From contig CAYSSR010000001.1 in NCBI GenBank assembly GCA_964433755.1, positions 682,001-746,000 of the forward strand: 64,000 nucleotides of DNA. Reading direction: 5' to 3'. The position numbers were made by a program, and so were the translations under genes. Positions 1-8,599 of this stretch are shown one piece after another; within the stretch, counting starts at the first letter, position 1; each line of letters opens with the position of its first letter. This DNA comes from JAUVXJ01 sp964433755 (GTDB taxonomy: Bacteria; Chloroflexota; Anaerolineae; UBA7937; B3-Chlor). The notes under the pieces are model-generated. The model searched no databases. It was not told the DNA's origin and worked only from the letters and a program-made list of their open reading frames with translations.

Positions 1-1
1 G

Positions 2-67
2 GAAGAGGCCGGGGCGGCTCGATCTGCTCTCGACCTGGCGGTCAAGAATCTCAGATCGAGTCAGTAG
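2..67 (+). CDS. C-terminal tail of an upstream protein (partial)
   Basis: An open frame entering from the left edge ends at a TAG at 65-67 and gives 21 residues rich in Ala, Glu, Arg and Leu, which looks like a helical tail. Nothing in it identifies a family. It is listed only because the frame is open from the window edge and the composition is protein-like; it could be chance. Confidence 0.3.
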   Translation, partial: EEAGAARSALDLAVKNLRSSQ

Positions 68-164
68 CGCCGATTCCAAGCCACGGTGTCCACAAGCGGT
101 TGGATCACCCTGGGGCAGAATGAGCTTGTGCCCGATAGCAGCCATGACTGCTCCAAGACAACAA

Positions 165-190
165 AAGGAGGGCCTCACAAGGCCCTCCTT
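165..190 (-). terminator. Rho-independent terminator of tRNA-Leu
   Basis: A perfect 11-bp inverted repeat (AAGGAGGGCCT / AGGCCCTCCTT) flanks a 4-nt CACA loop. It starts 6 nt beyond the tRNA 3' end. Reading on the minus strand, the stem is followed by a T-rich run (TTGTTGTCTT). Position and structure fit termination of the tRNA transcript. Confidence 0.85.
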
Positions 191-195
191 CTTCA

Positions 196-278
196 TGCCC
201 CTGACTGGACTCGAACCAGCACGCCCTCACGGGCACAGGCCCTCAACCTGCCGCGTATTCCAATTCCGCCACAGGGGC
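196..278 (-). tRNA. tRNA-Leu (anticodon GAG)
   Basis: The minus strand folds as a class II tRNA. The 7-bp acceptor stem is GCCCCTG/CAGGGGC with discriminator A. The anticodon arm is GCAGG-TTGAGGG-CCTGT with anticodon GAG. A long variable arm (GCCCGTGAGGGC) and the T-arm motif GGTTCGAGTCC are present. GAG reads CUC and CUU leucine codons. CCA is not encoded. A consensus promoter lies directly upstream and a terminator directly downstream, so it is a single-gene unit. Confidence 0.95.
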
Positions 279-288
279 TACGGCTACT

Positions 289-317
289 ATTATATCCCCT
301 CGTCGAGCGGTTGTCAA
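289..317 (-). promoter_or_regulatory. Consensus sigma-70 promoter for tRNA-Leu
   Basis: On the minus strand a perfect TTGACA (312-317) is separated by exactly 17 bp from a perfect TATAAT (289-294). The predicted start falls only a few bases before the mature tRNA 5' end at 278, so the leader is very short. This is a strong housekeeping-type promoter, as expected for a stable RNA gene. Confidence 0.9.
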
Positions 318-471
318 CCATGAAGGGGAAGCAACCGGCCTGAAGCCACAGGGCAGAGAAGGGCTCGACTGACTCCTCGAGATCCGCCAAGATGACTGGA
401 GCTTGCATAGCTGTCTGGTTGGGTCAGGGCAGGCCAGAATTGTGCGCCAGGAGCAGATTCGCGCCAGGTAC

Positions 472-525
472 TTGACAAACGGTAGGCATTAGGGTATAAT
501 CTAATAGTAATGCTAACCATTTGCA
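472..525 (+). promoter_or_regulatory. feo operon promoter with overlapping dyads
   Basis: TTGACA (472-477), a 17-bp spacer and TATAAT (495-500) form a perfect sigma-70 promoter. The -10 is embedded in an inverted repeat, TTAG-N8-CTAA (489-504), whose half-sites recall the TTAG/CTAA ends of DtxR/IdeR-type operators. A second imperfect dyad, TGCTAAC-C-ATTTGCA (511-525), has the 7-1-7 layout typical of Fur-family boxes. Either would place a metal-responsive repressor over the promoter or start site of the iron-uptake operon. The promoter is clear; repressor identity is inference. Confidence 0.8.
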
Positions 526-569
526 ATAAGACACGATAGCGGACTTGGACCTGGGGAGACGGCGAGAGA

Positions 570-1244
570 ATGGGCAAGACGGGTGTGGTCATAGCTGCCA
601 GCGGAAACGCACAAGGTGGGCGATGGGGTCGAGGAAGGGGCAGACATCTCCATTGGTGGCGATCGAGGCACACGATGGCCCCGGAGCATGATAGGCTGGC
701 TGAGATGGTGAGAGAAGGTGGCGGCTACGACCTGGTGGAGGTCGGGTATGACCATGGCCAGGAGCCGTCTATCGAGAGGGCTGTGGAGGGCGTGATCGCG
801 CGGGGTGCCACTCGAGTGGTGGTGGTTCCCGTTGGGATGATGGATTCCGGGCTGTCTGAGGTGATAAGTAGCGTGGGGCAGAGGCACCCGGAAGTGGAGG
901 TGGTCAACGGGCGACAGCCTACGGACATGGGGCACTACGCTGATTGGATCCTGAGCAAGGTCAGGGAGCACGATCCTGGCTACGCAGACGGCGAGGCTGC
1001 GTTCGGTTTGGCGCGGCTGGAGGCGCTGAAGGCAGGCGAGAGGGCAGTGATCCACGACTTCGACGCAGGTCACACCTTGGTGAGCCGGCTCTCGGCGCTG
1101 GGGTTCACCCCGGGTGCCCGCGTGATCATGATACAGAACTACGGCCACGGGCCGGTGATCGTGAGCGTCAGGGATACTCGCATTGCACTGGGGCGCGGCG
1201 AGGCCTCCAGGATCCGAGTGAGACAGGTGGCTTGTGGGGAGTAA
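570..1244 (+). CDS. CbiX-like / FeoA fusion protein
   Basis: A 224-residue protein with two parts. Residues about 35-145 resemble the CbiX/SirB chelatase fold: helices with a repeated pattern like EPSIERAVEGVIARGA followed by the strand RVVVVPVG. Residues about 150-222 are a FeoA SH3-like domain (LKAGERAVIHDFDAG, a GFTPGARV turn and a final basic strand). FeoA supports FeoB-dependent Fe2+ uptake. The usual CbiX GHGS motif reads SGNA here, and the histidine after the VVPV strand is also absent, so chelatase activity is doubtful and a metal-sensing or scaffold role is likelier. It is first in the operon, 27 bp before feoB. ATG start at 570 follows a purine-rich GGGGAGACGGCGAGAG. Confidence 0.75.
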   Translation: MGKTGVVIAASGNAQGGRWGRGRGRHLHWWRSRHTMAPEHDRLAEMVREGGGYDLVEVGYDHGQEPSIERAVEGVIARGATRVVVVPVGMMDSGLSEVISSVGQRHPEVEVVNGRQPTDMGHYADWILSKVREHDPGYADGEAAFGLARLEALKAGERAVIHDFDAGHTLVSRLSALGFTPGARVIMIQNYGHGPVIVSVRDTRIALGRGEASRIRVRQVACGE

Positions 1245-1271
1245 CCGGATGAAAGAACTAGGCTTGGACTG

Positions 1272-3263
1272 ATGAGCGAGCGACGAGTTATCAAGGTGGC
1301 ATTGGCCGGACAGCCCAACGTGGGCAAGTCCACCGTCTTCAACTTGCTGACGGGACTCAGTCAACACGTGGGCAACTGGCCGGGGAAGACGGTTGAACGA
1401 AAGGAAGGGGTCTACTCCCACAACGGCACCGAGGTCCACATCGTGGATCTGCCCGGCACCTATAGCCTGACGGCCAACTCCTCCGAGGAGGTCATCGCCC
1501 GGGACTACATCATCAAGGAGCAACCGGACGTGGTGGTGGCGGTGGTAAACGCCTCCTGTATGGAGCGCAACCTCTACCTAGTGGCGGAGCTCCTCCCGTT
1601 GCCTTCACCTGTGATCGTGGCCGTGAACATGATGGACGTGGCGCACCAGCACGGGATGAACGTCGAGCCCAAGGTGCTCGAGGCGGCGCTGGGAGTGCCT
1701 GTCGTACCTATGGTGGCCACCAAGAACGAGGGTATTCGTGAGCTGGTGGAGGCCATAGACACTCTGGTTCAAGATGGTGCCCTCTACCGGCCCAAGAGAC
1801 CCGAGATCAAGGATGACCATCGTGCGGTGCTGAGGGAGATCAAGGACCTCGTGTCTCCCTATGTGCCAGAGCCCTATCCAAAGGACTGGATCTCCTTGAA
1901 ACTGCTCGAAGGGGACGACGAGATCCTGAGGATGATGGAGGGCCGCGTCCCCGAGGATGTGTGGCAGCGCGTACACGCGATACTGAGGGACCACGAGGAC
2001 GCAGTCGTGGCTGTAGCCAGCGGCCGCTACGAGTGGATCGGACGCATGACCCGCGCAGCTCTGGTCAGGCCTGGCGTGGGGCAGGTGTCAATCACCGAGC
2101 GGCTGGATCGTTGGGCGACTCATCCGTTGTGGGGTCTGCTGGTTCTTGCCGGGATCCTGGGGTTGGTCTTCTGGCTGACCTACTCCGTGGGCGCGCCCAT
2201 CCAGGGTCTCCTGGAGACGTACGTCGTCGGGGGTGGTGCTCAGCTTGCAGAGGGGCTTCTGTCCGGAGCCCCAGCCTGGCTGGGTAGCCTGGTCGTCGAT
2301 GGGGTCATCGGCGGCGTAGGGACGGTGATCACCTTCATCCCCATCCTGGTCATCTTCTTCGCCTTCATGGGCCTGTTGGAAGACGTGGGCTACATGGCTC
2401 GCGCGGGCTACGTGATGGACCGGTTCATGCACCTGATGGGCCTACACGGCAAGAGCTTCATGCCTCTCTTTCTCGGTTTTGGCTGCAACGTGCCGGCGGT
2501 GATGGGTGCCCGCGTCATCGAGTCGCGCCGGGGACGTCTGTTGACCATCATGCTGGCTCCTCTCGTGCCCTGCACGGCGAGAATGATGGTCCTCGCCTTC
2601 TTCACGCCGCTGTTCTTTGGATCAGCGGCCCCGTTGGTGGCCTGGAGCCTGGTGGGTCTCAGTCTCGCTGTGCTGGCCGCTTCCGGCGTGGTGATGAACA
2701 AGGTGGCCTTCGGCGGCGAGTTGTCGGCCTTCATCATGGAGTTGCCGCTATATCACGTGCCCAACTGGCGGACCATTGGTATCTTGATCTGGCAGCGATC
2801 TCTGTCCTTCCTCAAACGCGCAGGCACGCTGATCCTGGTGGTGTCTGTGGTGCTCTGGGCGCTGTCGGCGCTGCCCACCGGTGAGATGGAGACCAGCTTC
2901 CTGGCCAGCATAGGGCGGCTGATGGCTCCTGTAGGAGCACTGATGGGACTGAGTTGGGAGATGATGGTGGCCCTACTGACCAGTTTCATCGCCAAGGAGA
3001 ATGCCATTGCCTCGCTGGCGGTCATCTACGGGGCTGGCGAAGAGGCTGGTCTGGCGCAAATACTTCCCCAGGTCTTGACGCCGGCGGCGGCCTTGAGCTA
3101 CCTGGTGGTGCAGATGCTCTTCATCCCCTGTGTGGCCACCGTGGCTACGGTGTACAGCGAGACCAGCTCCTGGAGGTGGACGCTCTTCAACTTGCTGCTG
3201 CTATTTGTGATCTCCTTCGGGTTGGGCATCTTGGTCTTCCAGGTAGCCTCGTTGGTGGCGTAG
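1272..3263 (+). CDS. feoB: Ferrous iron transport protein B (FeoB)
   Basis: A 663-residue Fe2+ transporter of the cytoplasmic membrane. The N-terminal G domain has the G1 P-loop GQPNVGKST (residues 13-21), the G3 DLPG and a G4-type NMMD. A cytosolic helical region follows to about residue 270. The C-terminal half is polytopic with the paired Gate-type segments; it includes the conserved GFGCNVPAVMGAR and a second PCVATVATVY motif. Length is on the short side for FeoB, but all expected parts are present. It lies between the FeoA fusion and a FeoC-like gene, making a canonical feoABC order under the promoter at 472-500. Confidence 0.96.
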   Translation: MSERRVIKVALAGQPNVGKSTVFNLLTGLSQHVGNWPGKTVERKEGVYSHNGTEVHIVDLPGTYSLTANSSEEVIARDYIIKEQPDVVVAVVNASCMERNLYLVAELLPLPSPVIVAVNMMDVAHQHGMNVEPKVLEAALGVPVVPMVATKNEGIRELVEAIDTLVQDGALYRPKRPEIKDDHRAVLREIKDLVSPYVPEPYPKDWISLKLLEGDDEILRMMEGRVPEDVWQRVHAILRDHEDAVVAVASGRYEWIGRMTRAALVRPGVGQVSITERLDRWATHPLWGLLVLAGILGLVFWLTYSVGAPIQGLLETYVVGGGAQLAEGLLSGAPAWLGSLVVDGVIGGVGTVITFIPILVIFFAFMGLLEDVGYMARAGYVMDRFMHLMGLHGKSFMPLFLGFGCNVPAVMGARVIESRRGRLLTIMLAPLVPCTARMMVLAFFTPLFFGSAAPLVAWSLVGLSLAVLAASGVVMNKVAFGGELSAFIMELPLYHVPNWRTIGILIWQRSLSFLKRAGTLILVVSVVLWALSALPTGEMETSFLASIGRLMAPVGALMGLSWEMMVALLTSFIAKENAIASLAVIYGAGEEAGLAQILPQVLTPAAALSYLVVQMLFIPCVATVATVYSETSSWRWTLFNLLLLFVISFGLGILVFQVASLVA

Positions 3264-3285
3264 GACCAGGTTTCGGGAGAGGAAA

Positions 3286-3549
3286 GTGCTAGATCTGCTC
3301 CTCAAGGCCATTGGCGAGGGTGGTGCGCACAGCCAAAGCGAACTGGCCAGAAGTCTGGGCGTGAGCGAGGACTTGCTGACGCAGATGGTAGAAGACCTGG
3401 TCCGCATGGGTTACCTTGAGCCCGTCGGGGGCGAGTGCACCAGCGGGTGCAAGGAGTGCCCCATGGGAGATCTCTGCGCCGTCGGCGGGCAGGGAAGGGT
3501 CTGGACCCTGACCGAGAAAGGACGACGCTCTGCCCTCAAGTCGCGGTAG
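3286..3549 (+). CDS. feoC: FeoC-like winged-helix protein with Cys cluster
   Basis: An 87-residue protein starting at GTG behind GGAGAGGAAA. Residues 1-48 form a small winged helix (SQSELARSLGVSEDLLTQMVEDLVRMGYL). A wing then carries four cysteines, C51-x3-C55-x2-C58-x5-C64, the pattern expected of a FeoC iron-sulfur or metal site. The C-terminus returns to a wing strand (WTLTEKGRR). FeoC proteins act as regulators or stabilisers of FeoB. It lies 22 bp after feoB. A FrmR- or MarR-like DNA-binding role is less likely given size and context. Confidence 0.85.
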   Translation: MLDLLLKAIGEGGAHSQSELARSLGVSEDLLTQMVEDLVRMGYLEPVGGECTSGCKECPMGDLCAVGGQGRVWTLTEKGRRSALKSR

Positions 3550-3628
3550 CCTACCCCTTGCATTCGGCGTGCTCTGAGGGCGCATGATCTCCACCGCTCC
3601 TGCCAGCCTCATACAGGACTAGCGTCAC

Positions 3629-6600
3629 TCAGCGCGCCATGGCTCTGAGAGCGTCCTCCAGAGTGGATCGCCAGTCTTCATCCCGCAACGAGGAGTGCAG
3701 CATCAGGCGGTCGTCCTCGATCCTGGCTCCTTTGGGCAAGCGATCCTCCGCCCGACGCCGTTTGACCTCGGCCACAGTGCCCAGCCCTATGACCAGAATG
3801 TCGTCTTCGGTGGACACGGTGGCCGCTCCTGCTGCGGTGGCCAGGACCTTGAGGCGGAGCAGGTAGATGAGGTTCTCTGTCTCCTCGGGCAGCGAGCCGA
3901 AACGGTCCTCGAGCTCCTGTGCGATCTGCTCGATCTCTTCGAGCGTCGTGAGCCCTGCCATGCGCCTGTAGATGCCGAGCCGGAGATCGACCTCCGGCAC
4001 GTAATCCTCTGGCAGGAGGGCATCGAGGGGCAAACCGATGGTGGGGCCGGCGTCTTCTGGCGAGGTAGTGATGGAGGCACGCGAGGGGCCAGTGACCTCG
4101 GCGGCTTTCTCGCTGCCTTCCTCTCTCAGATCCTGTATGGCCTTGGCCAGCAAGCGGCAGTAGAGATCGAAGCCCACGGCGCTGATGTGGCCGTGCTGCC
4201 TGGTGCCCAGGACGTCACCTCCGCCCCGCATCTCCAGGTCCCGCATGGCGATGCGGAAACCCGCTCCGAGCTCGCTGGCTTCTTTGATCGTTTGCAGCCG
4301 CTGGCGGGCGTCGTCGCTGAGAGGCAGTTCTGCGTCGTAGAGCAGGTAGGCGTAAGCCCTCAGGGTGCTGCGCCCTACGCGCCCTCGAAGCTGGTATAGC
4401 TGAGCCAACCCGAAATGATCTGCACGGTTCACGATCAGGGTGTTGGCGTTGGGGATGTCGATTCCACTCTCGATGATGGTCGTACAGACCAGAACGTCGT
4501 GTGCTCCGCCAGCGAAGTCGTTCATCACCTGGGCCAGCGTGCTCTCGTGCATCTGACCGTGAGCGACCACGATGTCTGCCTCGGGGACGATTCTGCGGAG
4601 CCGGTTGGCGATTTGCTGGATGCCGCGCACTCGGTTGTGGACGAAGTAGACCTGTCCCCCGCGGTCCATCTCACGCAGGATGGCCCGGCGAATCAGGGCC
4701 TCGTCGTATGCTGCCACCCGGGTGACGACGGGAAGGCGGTACTCCGGAGGCGTGTCTATGGTGTTCATGTCCCGCGCCCCGGCCAGGGACAGATAGAGAG
4801 TCCGCGGGATAGGCGTGGCGGTGAGGGTGAGCACATCGACCTCGCTTCTCATTCGCTTCAGGCGCTCTTTGTCTGACACGCCGAAACGTTGCTCCTCGTC
4901 GATGATCAACAGACCGAGGTCCTTGAAAGACACGTCGTTCTGGAGGAGCCGGTGGGTGCCGATGACGATGTCCACCGCCCCTTGCTCCAGACGCTGGAGA
5001 ACGAAGTCCTGCTCGCTCCGTGTGCGGAAACGGGACAACATCTCCACCTGGATGGGGAAAGCCGAGAGTCGCTGCTCGAAGGTGCGGTAGTGTTGCTGGG
5101 CCAGGACCGTCGTCGGTACCAGAAGAGCCACTTGCTTGTTGTCCATGACCGCCTTGAAGGCTGCTCGCAAGGCTACTTCCGTCTTACCATAGCCCACATC
5201 CCCGCACACCAGCCGGTCCATAGGCCTCGGCCGCTCCATGTCTCGCTTGACCTCTTCGATGGCCCTCAACTGGTCCTCGGTCTCGAAGTAAGGGAAGGAG
5301 GCGTCCAGCTCCCGCTGCCACGGTGTGTCTGGCGAGAAGGCATGGCCTTCGACGATCTCCCTCATGGAATACAGATCCAAGAGGTCCCTGGCGATCTCCT
5401 CCACAGCCTGCTTGGCGCTCTCCTTGACGCGGGACCAATGTGTAGTGCCCAGGCGGTCGATACGAGGTGGCTCTGCTTTGGCACCCACGTACCGGCTCAG
5501 ACGGTCGCCCTGGTACGTCGGTACGTAGAGTCTGTCGCCCGCTGCATAGTCCACCTGGAGGTACTCCCGGTGTGCCTGGTCTACGTCGAGATGGACCAGG
5601 CCCTGAAAGATCCCGATGCCGTGTTCGATGTGCACGACGTAATCCCCTGGCTCTATGTCGGAGAAGAACGCCTCAGGGGGCAGAGGCTTCGAGCGGAAAG
5701 GCCGCCGGGGCTGCGGCTTGACCCAGCCGAAGATCTCGCCATCCGTCAGGAGGACCGTTCGCCGGCTGTCGTCCTGCCGCATCTGCCATCCGGAAGAGAG
5801 GTTACCTTGGAGGAGGGTCAGGCTGCCCTCGGGAGGGACCTCGGCGAGATCCTCCGCTGGCTGCAAGGACACTCCCCGATCCTCGTACAGCACAGACAGA
5901 CGGGGCATCTGCCGCGAGACGACCACCACTCGCCACCCCTGCTGTGTCATCTCGAGAGAGTCGGCGATGACGTCCTCCAGTCGCCCTGCGTAGTGGGTAC
6001 CCGCTACGAAGCCTTCGTTCACCTCCAACTGGGAGTCCACGTCGTAGCGGAACTCCAATCTGGCAAACCGCTCGAAGTGACCTGCGAGAGCGGTCCAGTC
6101 GAAGTGCGGTGGCTGAACCCCCTCGGGTAGCTCACCCTTCTGTATCAGGTCGTGACGCAGACCTGTGTTCTGGATCTGTAGATTGGTGACCGTGGCCTCC
6201 AGGCCCAGCGGATCCTCTAGCACTACCAGCGCCTCGGGATCGAAGTAGTCCACCAGGACACCTGGATTCTGGTAGAGGTACGGCAGATAGAACTCGGAAG
6301 TGTCGGGAACGTCTCCAGAGCGGATGGCATCCAGGTCTCGTTCGAAGTCACTGGCCACGTCCGGATGGCAGGAGGTGAGATCGAGCTCGTCGATTCCACT
6401 CTGGAGATCGGCACCGAGAGGGAAGGCTTCTCGCGCAGGGACGATGGTCGCGGACTCCACGGTCTGCACGGAGCGCTGACTCGAAGGCTCGAAAAGGCGC
6501 AGCGACTCGATCTCATCGCCGAAGAGCTCGATCCTCACGGGCTGGTCATACTGCGGCGGGAACACGTCGACTATGCCCCCTCGGGCGCTGTACGTGCCGC

Positions 6601-7147
6601 GATCCTCCACCACAGTTACGCGTTTGTAGCCCAGGCCGTGCAGTGTCGAAAGGAGCCGGCCCCTGTTCAGACTCTGCCCTGCCTGTAGCTCGTGGACATT
6701 AGCCACGAAGCTGTCGCGGGGTACTGTCTTCTGGAGCAAGGCACGAACCGAAGCCACGACGACCGGGGGAGCACTGTCAGACGGTTGGACCCCGGTCGCC
6801 AGCCGCGTCAGAGTCATCAAGCGGTCCTGGGCGATCCCGGTGTCCCAGGGGACTCTTTCGGGACTTAGCACGTCTGCCTCCGGGAAGAGCAGCAGCCCGT
6901 GGGGCGAGGGCGCCCAGGTATTGAGTTGCTCGTGGATCTGGCGGGCGCGATCCCGACGCGATGTGACAATCAACATCGGTCGGCCAAGGTCGCGGGGGAG
7001 AGCAGCCCACAGGAATGGTCGGGCCGCCTCCAGTACGGTGACAGCGACCAGAGAGTTGCTCTTGATGGATCGAGGTTTCAACCTTTCCAGTAGCTCGCCG
7101 TAACCTCTCAGATCGCGGACGAGAGGGACAAGTCCATGGAGCTTCAA
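3629..7147 (-). CDS. mfd: Transcription-repair coupling factor Mfd
   Basis: A full-length 1172-residue Mfd. The N-terminal UvrB-like module is followed by the RNA polymerase interaction domain (around residues 490-570, including GDYVVHIEHGIGIF). The RecG-like translocase has Walker A GDVGYGKTE, the DEEQRFGV motif II, TATPIPRTL and the motif VI region QLRGRVGRS. A C-terminal TRCF domain ends the protein. Mfd removes RNA polymerase stalled at lesions and recruits UvrA. It lies 9 bp downstream of pth on the same strand, a pth-mfd pairing common in bacteria. It converges with feoC, with about 80 bp between the stops. Confidence 0.97.
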   Translation of the reverse strand: MKLHGLVPLVRDLRGYGELLERLKPRSIKSNSLVAVTVLEAARPFLWAALPRDLGRPMLIVTSRRDRARQIHEQLNTWAPSPHGLLLFPEADVLSPERVPWDTGIAQDRLMTLTRLATGVQPSDSAPPVVVASVRALLQKTVPRDSFVANVHELQAGQSLNRGRLLSTLHGLGYKRVTVVEDRGTYSARGGIVDVFPPQYDQPVRIELFGDEIESLRLFEPSSQRSVQTVESATIVPAREAFPLGADLQSGIDELDLTSCHPDVASDFERDLDAIRSGDVPDTSEFYLPYLYQNPGVLVDYFDPEALVVLEDPLGLEATVTNLQIQNTGLRHDLIQKGELPEGVQPPHFDWTALAGHFERFARLEFRYDVDSQLEVNEGFVAGTHYAGRLEDVIADSLEMTQQGWRVVVVSRQMPRLSVLYEDRGVSLQPAEDLAEVPPEGSLTLLQGNLSSGWQMRQDDSRRTVLLTDGEIFGWVKPQPRRPFRSKPLPPEAFFSDIEPGDYVVHIEHGIGIFQGLVHLDVDQAHREYLQVDYAAGDRLYVPTYQGDRLSRYVGAKAEPPRIDRLGTTHWSRVKESAKQAVEEIARDLLDLYSMREIVEGHAFSPDTPWQRELDASFPYFETEDQLRAIEEVKRDMERPRPMDRLVCGDVGYGKTEVALRAAFKAVMDNKQVALLVPTTVLAQQHYRTFEQRLSAFPIQVEMLSRFRTRSEQDFVLQRLEQGAVDIVIGTHRLLQNDVSFKDLGLLIIDEEQRFGVSDKERLKRMRSEVDVLTLTATPIPRTLYLSLAGARDMNTIDTPPEYRLPVVTRVAAYDEALIRRAILREMDRGGQVYFVHNRVRGIQQIANRLRRIVPEADIVVAHGQMHESTLAQVMNDFAGGAHDVLVCTTIIESGIDIPNANTLIVNRADHFGLAQLYQLRGRVGRSTLRAYAYLLYDAELPLSDDARQRLQTIKEASELGAGFRIAMRDLEMRGGGDVLGTRQHGHISAVGFDLYCRLLAKAIQDLREEGSEKAAEVTGPSRASITTSPEDAGPTIGLPLDALLPEDYVPEVDLRLGIYRRMAGLTTLEEIEQIAQELEDRFGSLPEETENLIYLLRLKVLATAAGAATVSTEDDILVIGLGTVAEVKRRRAEDRLPKGARIEDDRLMLHSSLRDEDWRSTLEDALRAMAR

Positions 7148-7156
7148 CTGGCACCC

Positions 7157-7759
7157 CTAGTTGTATTCGTTCATGGCGGCGGCAATACCGTCTCTTAAGA
7201 AGCACAGAGTCGCAGCAAATGCGGTATCGTAGGCGCCTTCCATGATGATGCTCTGGTCGAGAGTGAATTCGTGGAGTACGTACGCCTCGGGAGGTTCCCC
7301 GCTCGGCCTGCCGATACCGATGCGGATGCGCGCGATGTCCGCCGTGCCCAGTGAGGAGATTATGGACTGCATGCCGCGGTGTCCGGCCGAGCCACCTCCG
7401 GCTCGGATCCGAATCGTGCCCAGAGGGAGATCCAAGTCGTCGTAGATGATCAGAACATGCTCCCGCTTGACCTTGTATCGCGAGACGATAGGTTTCACGA
7501 CCTTGCCGCTCTGGTTCATGTAGGAGAGCGGTCTGAGGAGGATCACAGGTGTCCCTGCCGTCATGCCCTGACCTAGCAGACCCTTCGCTTCCACCCGGTC
7601 CAGGGAGAGATGCAGCTCGTCGGCCAGTCTGTCGACGACCCGGAAACCAACGTTGTGCCGGCTGCCAGCGTACTCTGGGCCAGGGTTCCCCAAGCCCACG
7701 ATCAGCCTGGCATCCTCTGGCGTCCTTCGTTCCCTCCAGGGCAGGATTCTTCGAAGCAT
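7157..7759 (-). CDS. pth: Peptidyl-tRNA hydrolase
   Basis: About 200 residues. It hydrolyses peptidyl-tRNA released from stalled ribosomes. Family motifs are clear: LIVGLGNPGPEY with the active-site histidine in SRHNVGF, the LLRPLSYMNQSG region, the YDDLDLPLG aspartate and GGGSAGHRGMQSI. A TTG-initiated extension to 7789 is possible, but the ATG at 7759 is preceded by a GAGCGAG-type ribosome site and matches the family start better, so I chose it. It is probably cotranscribed with mfd. Confidence 0.93.
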   Translation of the reverse strand: MLRRILPWRERRTPEDARLIVGLGNPGPEYAGSRHNVGFRVVDRLADELHLSLDRVEAKGLLGQGMTAGTPVILLRPLSYMNQSGKVVKPIVSRYKVKREHVLIIYDDLDLPLGTIRIRAGGGSAGHRGMQSIISSLGTADIARIRIGIGRPSGEPPEAYVLHEFTLDQSIIMEGAYDTAFAATLCFLRDGIAAAMNEYN

Positions 7760-7794
7760 GTTGGGTTCTCGCTCTTTGTTCCTGGTCAAACACT

Positions 7795-7820
7795 AGGGGC
7801 TGGCTATACCACCAGCCCCT
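7795..7820 (-). terminator. Hairpin downstream of the anchored protein gene
   Basis: A perfect 9-bp stem (AGGGGCTGG / CCAGCCCCT) with an 8-nt loop lies between the end of the 7856-8542 gene and pth. On the minus strand it is followed by AGTGTTTG, a weak T-run. It may terminate or attenuate read-through into pth-mfd. Confidence 0.55.
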
Positions 7821-7855
7821 TTACAACGTGGCAGCTTAGAACAGAAGCTGGCTTT

Positions 7856-8542
7856 CTAGATGAATCGGCGCAGGAGGAGGATAACCCCCACGAACACGAA
7901 CAACACCACGGCAACGAACGCTCCGTAGACGAACTGTCTCACAAACGACCCCAAGCTCGGAATCGTGATAGCAGTAGACTCTTCGTCCTCTGGTGCGACG
8001 GTGGCGGAGGGTTCGCTGTCGACTTCTGTGACCGTGGGACTGGCGCTGACCGCCGTGGGCTGCTCCACGATCGCTGTCGTCGGCGTGGGCACGACGACGG
8101 TGGGCGTGGGCGTAGCAGTCTCTTTCGGGGTGGGCGTCGGCTCTGGCTCCGCGTTCGCCACGTACACTGGCATGCGCTCGGTCTCTACCGCTTGGTAGTC
8201 TTGCTTGACTATGACCAGGTGCAGGTAGTACAGGCCGTCGGGGAGAGCGGTCGTGTGCCAGACCTCGAGAGTAGCGTTGACTCTCTGGTCTGGGTGGGTC
8301 TCTCCAATGGAGATCCAGAGATCAGGCGTGGCAGAAGATGCGTATTCGACCTTGTAGAACTGGAAGTCCGGGCCGAACTGCGCAGAACCCACAATGTCTA
8401 TGGTTCCGCGGACTTCCTCGTTGGCCCGGGGGGAAGTAATCTCGTAAAGCTGGTCCTGAAACGGAGGAGCCGCTGCCAGGATCTCCGTGGACAGAACCAG
8501 CAACAGAGACAACGCGGCAGCGGTTGCCCAACCGAGTCTCAT
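7856..8542 (-). CDS. Exported protein with Ig-like domain and C-terminal anchor
   Basis: A 228-residue envelope protein. An N-terminal signal peptide (MRLGWATAAALSLLLVL, cleavage near AAA) precedes a beta-rich domain at about 28-130. This domain has the pattern ITSP-x(n)-V-x-GTIDIVGSAQ, then W-x-S/I and LPDGLYYLHL. It resembles the Ig-like modules found at the C-termini of some bacterial penicillin-binding proteins. Residues 132-190 are a Pro/Thr/Glu-rich spacer. A single transmembrane helix and the basic tail LLRRFI end it, so the Ig domain should sit outside the cell on a flexible stalk. Ligand unknown. Confidence 0.7.
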   Translation of the reverse strand: MRLGWATAAALSLLLVLSTEILAAAPPFQDQLYEITSPRANEEVRGTIDIVGSAQFGPDFQFYKVEYASSATPDLWISIGETHPDQRVNATLEVWHTTALPDGLYYLHLVIVKQDYQAVETERMPVYVANAEPEPTPTPKETATPTPTVVVPTPTTAIVEQPTAVSASPTVTEVDSEPSATVAPEDEESTAITIPSLGSFVRQFVYGAFVAVVLFVFVGVILLLRRFI

Positions 8543-8599
8543 GCTGTCCTCTCCGAACCGTGGTACGTCTCAGATTCAAGTCTAGCACAAAACAGACGC

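Noticed and set aside
4889..6130. 413-residue open frame on the plus strand
   Set aside because: Lies inside mfd on the opposite strand; composition is a GC-rich shadow of the helicase gene.
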